Source of the DNA: JAKALQ01 sp963978265
GTDB taxonomy: Bacteria; Actinomycetota; Actinomycetes; S36-B12; UBA5976
Reading direction: 5' to 3'
Assembly: GCA_963978265.1 (NCBI GenBank)
Contig: CAXBQV010000086.1
Span: 1 to 7,305, forward strand
DNA length: 7,305 bases
Of this stretch, positions 5,591 through 7,305 are shown one piece after another. The notes beneath the pieces are model-generated. The model was not told the DNA's origin, did not search any database, and saw only the letters and a program-made list of their open reading frames with translations. Position 1 is the first letter of the stretch; each line of letters opens with the position of its first letter. The translations under genes were made by a program, and so were the position numbers.

Positions 5591-7216
5591 CTAGTGCGTG
5601 TGACCACCCGGACCGTGCTTGTGACCGTGTCCGTGGTCGTTGTCCTGCTCTTCCGGCTTCTCGACGACGAGCGCCTCGGTGGTGAGGAGCATCGCAGCGA
5701 TCGACGCGGCATTCTCGAGCGCCGAGCGCGTCACCTTCACCGGGTCGATGACTCCGGCCTTGATGAGGTCCTCGTACTGCTCGGTGCGGGCGTTGTAACC
5801 GAGACCGGTCTCCTGCACCTTTGCTGCAACGACGTAGCCGTTCACGCCGGCGTTCTCGGCGATCCAACGCAACGGTTCGACGAGCGCAGACTTCACGATG
5901 CCGACACCGACGCCCTGATCACCTGCGAGGCCGAGGTTGTTGTCGAGCACCTTGCCTGCGAGCACGAGTGCGACGCCGCCGCCGGAGACGATGCCCTCTT
6001 CGAGCGACGCACGCGTTGCATTGATGGCGTCCTCGATGCGGAACTTGATCTCCTTGAGCTCAACTTCGGTTGCAGCACCGACACGGATGACGCAGACGCC
6101 ACCAGCGAGCTTCGCGAGGCGCTCCTGGAGCTTCTCCTTGTCCCAGTCGCTGTCGCTGCGTTCGATCTCGGACTTGATCTGGGCGACGCGGCCCGCGACG
6201 TCGTCGGCCGAGCCGGCACCGTCGATGATCGTGGTGTTGTCCTTTGAGATGACGACGCGGCGGGCCTTGCCCAGCACCTCGAGGCCAACCTGGTCGAGCT
6301 TCAAACCGATTTCCGGCGAGATCAATTGACCGCCGGTGAGGATCGCGATGTCCTGCAGGATCGCCTTCCGACGATCACCGAAGGCAGGCGCCTTCACGGC
6401 CGCTGAATTGAACGTGCCGCGGATCTTGTTCACGACGAGCGTCGAGAGGGCTTCGCCTTCGACATCCTCGGAGATGATGAGCAGCGGCTTGCCCGACTGC
6501 GACACCTTCTCGAGGATCGGCAGGAGTTCCTGCACGTTCGAGATCTTGTTCGCGACGAGCAGCACGTAGGCATCTTCGAGGACTGCTTCCATGCGGTCCT
6601 GGTCGGTGATGAAGTACGGCGAGATGTAGCCCTTGTCGAACTGCATGCCTTCGGTGTACTCCAGCGACAACTGCGTAGTGGACGACTCCTCGGTCGAGAT
6701 GACGCCGTCCTTGCCGACGTGGTCGAACGCTTCGGCAATCAACTTGCCGAGCTCGGCGTCCTGCGAGGAGATCGTGGCGACCTGGGCGGTCTCCGACGAA
6801 TCCTTCACCGGACGCGCAGTCTTCAACAGTTCGCCCTTGATGGCGTCGACTGCGGCTTCGATGCCCTTCTTGATGTCCATGGGTGCAGCGCCGGCTGCAA
6901 CGACCTTCAGACCTTCACGGACGAGCGCCTGTGCGAGCACCGTTGCGGTGCTGGTGCCGTCACCTGCGACATCGTTCGTCTTGGTGGCGACTTCCTTCAC
7001 GAGTTGGGCGCCGAGGTTCTCATACGGATCCTCGAGCTCAACTTCCTTCGCGACGGTGACGCCGTCGTTCGTGATCGTGGGCGCACCCCACTTCTTGTCG
7101 ATGACGACGTTGCGGCCCTTTGGACCCAAGGTGACCTTGACGGCGTCGGCGAGGGCGTTGACGCCGCGCTCCAGCTTGCGGCGAGCGGCTTCGTCGAACT
7201 CAAGAATCTTGGCCAT
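5591..7216 (-). CDS. groEL: 60 kDa chaperonin GroEL with His-rich C-terminus (GroEL1-like)
   Basis: The product is a 541-residue group I chaperonin, full family length. It forms the double-ring ATP-driven folding chamber in the cytosol together with a GroES lid. Visible elements are MAKILEFDEAARRKLERG at the start, the ATP-site TLGPKGRN (29-36) and GDGTSTAT (85-92, with the catalytic Asp at D86), the apical domain with KGYISPYF, and IEDAINATRA, which holds the second conserved ATP-hydrolysis Asp near residue 395. SGGGVAL follows it. The tail is not the usual Gly-Gly-Met repeat: it ends DHGHGHKHGPGGHTH, with six His in the last 14 residues. That resembles actinobacterial GroEL1 proteins. The ATG at 7216 is chosen because the product then begins exactly as the family does; an AAGAAG stretch five bases upstream is the likely ribosome site. 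A GTG at 7258 is in frame but falls in a hairpin. groES is not in the window. Confidence 0.97.
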   Translation of the reverse strand: MAKILEFDEAARRKLERGVNALADAVKVTLGPKGRNVVIDKKWGAPTITNDGVTVAKEVELEDPYENLGAQLVKEVATKTNDVAGDGTSTATVLAQALVREGLKVVAAGAAPMDIKKGIEAAVDAIKGELLKTARPVKDSSETAQVATISSQDAELGKLIAEAFDHVGKDGVISTEESSTTQLSLEYTEGMQFDKGYISPYFITDQDRMEAVLEDAYVLLVANKISNVQELLPILEKVSQSGKPLLIISEDVEGEALSTLVVNKIRGTFNSAAVKAPAFGDRRKAILQDIAILTGGQLISPEIGLKLDQVGLEVLGKARRVVISKDNTTIIDGAGSADDVAGRVAQIKSEIERSDSDWDKEKLQERLAKLAGGVCVIRVGAATEVELKEIKFRIEDAINATRASLEEGIVSGGGVALVLAGKVLDNNLGLAGDQGVGVGIVKSALVEPLRWIAENAGVNGYVVAAKVQETGLGYNARTEQYEDLIKAGVIDPVKVTRSALENAASIAAMLLTTEALVVEKPEEQDNDHGHGHKHGPGGHTH

Positions 7217-7257
7217 GACTACTTCTTTCAGGTTGGTGCGTGTGTGAGGTCTGTGCA
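7217..7257 (-). promoter_or_regulatory. groEL 5' leader (short, no clear promoter)
   Basis: Only 41 bases separate the hairpin from the groEL ATG. I see an AAGAAG ribosome-site candidate next to the start and a TGTGCACA palindrome at 7252-7259. There is no convincing -35/-10 pair and no CIRCE element (TTAGCACTC/GAGTGCTAA), which is the HrcA operator often found before groE genes. The promoter is probably beyond position 7305 or overlaps the hairpin. Confidence 0.35.
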
Positions 7258-7304
7258 CAAGTGGCCCGCTGCGTCAGGAAGATTCCTGCGCTGCGGGCCA
7301 CTTG
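7258..7304. terminator. Long GC-rich hairpin just upstream of groEL
   Basis: A perfect 12-base inverted repeat (CAAGTGGCCCGC at 7258-7269 and GCGGGCCACTTG at 7293-7304) encloses a further stem. GCG (7271-7273) pairs with CGC (7289-7291) after a T-T mismatch, then CAGGAA (7275-7280) opposes TTCCTG (7283-7288). Nearly the whole 47 bases can fold. There is no long T-run on the minus-strand side, and the plus-strand side is cut by the window end. It most likely terminates an upstream or converging gene outside the window, but a leader structure affecting groEL is possible. Confidence 0.5.
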
Positions 7305-7305
7305 C

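Noticed and set aside
4650..5594. A 314-codon plus-strand open frame opposite guaB
   Set aside because: It is an antisense shadow of a strongly supported enzyme gene in GC-rich DNA; its product is rich in Arg, Asp, Glu and His with no recognisable domain, and it crosses the intergenic terminator.
5585..6247. A 220-codon plus-strand open frame opposite groEL
   Set aside because: It is antisense to conserved groEL codons, has no family motif, and is explained by codon bias in the real gene.
1..7305. CRISPR array, tRNA, rRNA, transposase, integrase or toxin-antitoxin genes
   Set aside because: No regularly spaced repeats, cloverleaf-like segment, conserved rRNA core or recognisable mobile or defence protein was seen on either strand.

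Overview
The window reads as a piece of a GC-rich actinobacterial chromosome or metagenomic contig. The main evidence is a GuaB–GuaB3–GMC oxidoreductase neighbourhood, a GroEL with a histidine-rich tail, and a GabD2-type succinic semialdehyde dehydrogenase. The class Acidimicrobiia is my best guess but rests only on general resemblance; no marker gene here settles it. No computed composition or database search supports these statements.

Positions 760-7216 are ordinary and well organised. All genes lie on the minus strand, so transcription runs from high to low coordinates. groEL (7216-5591) comes first, preceded by a strong hairpin at the window edge (7258-7304) and followed by a convincing Rho-independent terminator (5471-5506). 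Next is a tight cluster: guaB (IMP dehydrogenase), the IMP dehydrogenase-like guaB3, a GabD2-like aldehyde dehydrogenase, and the N-terminal part of a GMC/cholesterol-oxidase-like flavoenzyme. Gaps in this cluster are 11 and 16 bases, then a 4-base GTGA overlap, which fits one operon. guaB supplies the committed step of GMP synthesis. GuaB3 is a paralogue that lacks both the CBS domains and the catalytic cysteine, so it should not be assumed to be an IMP dehydrogenase. The two oxidoreductases at the distal end have no evident link to purine synthesis. From memory, guaB2-guaB3-choD is also the order in Mycobacterium tuberculosis, so the aldehyde dehydrogenase looks like a lineage-specific insertion between guaB3 and the GMC gene.

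Positions 1-760 are different. The GMC gene stops after about 156 residues, and what follows is a patchwork of unrelated fragments on both strands: a thiolase-like stretch (minus), a ResB cytochrome c biogenesis stretch (plus) and a cupin stretch (minus) running off the left edge. A possible ABC-transporter P-loop may sit at the first junction. None of these has its own start and stop. The pattern suggests a chimeric or misassembled contig end, or less likely a strongly rearranged pseudogene region, and should be treated with caution. I found no tRNA, rRNA, CRISPR array, transposase or recognisable new defence system.
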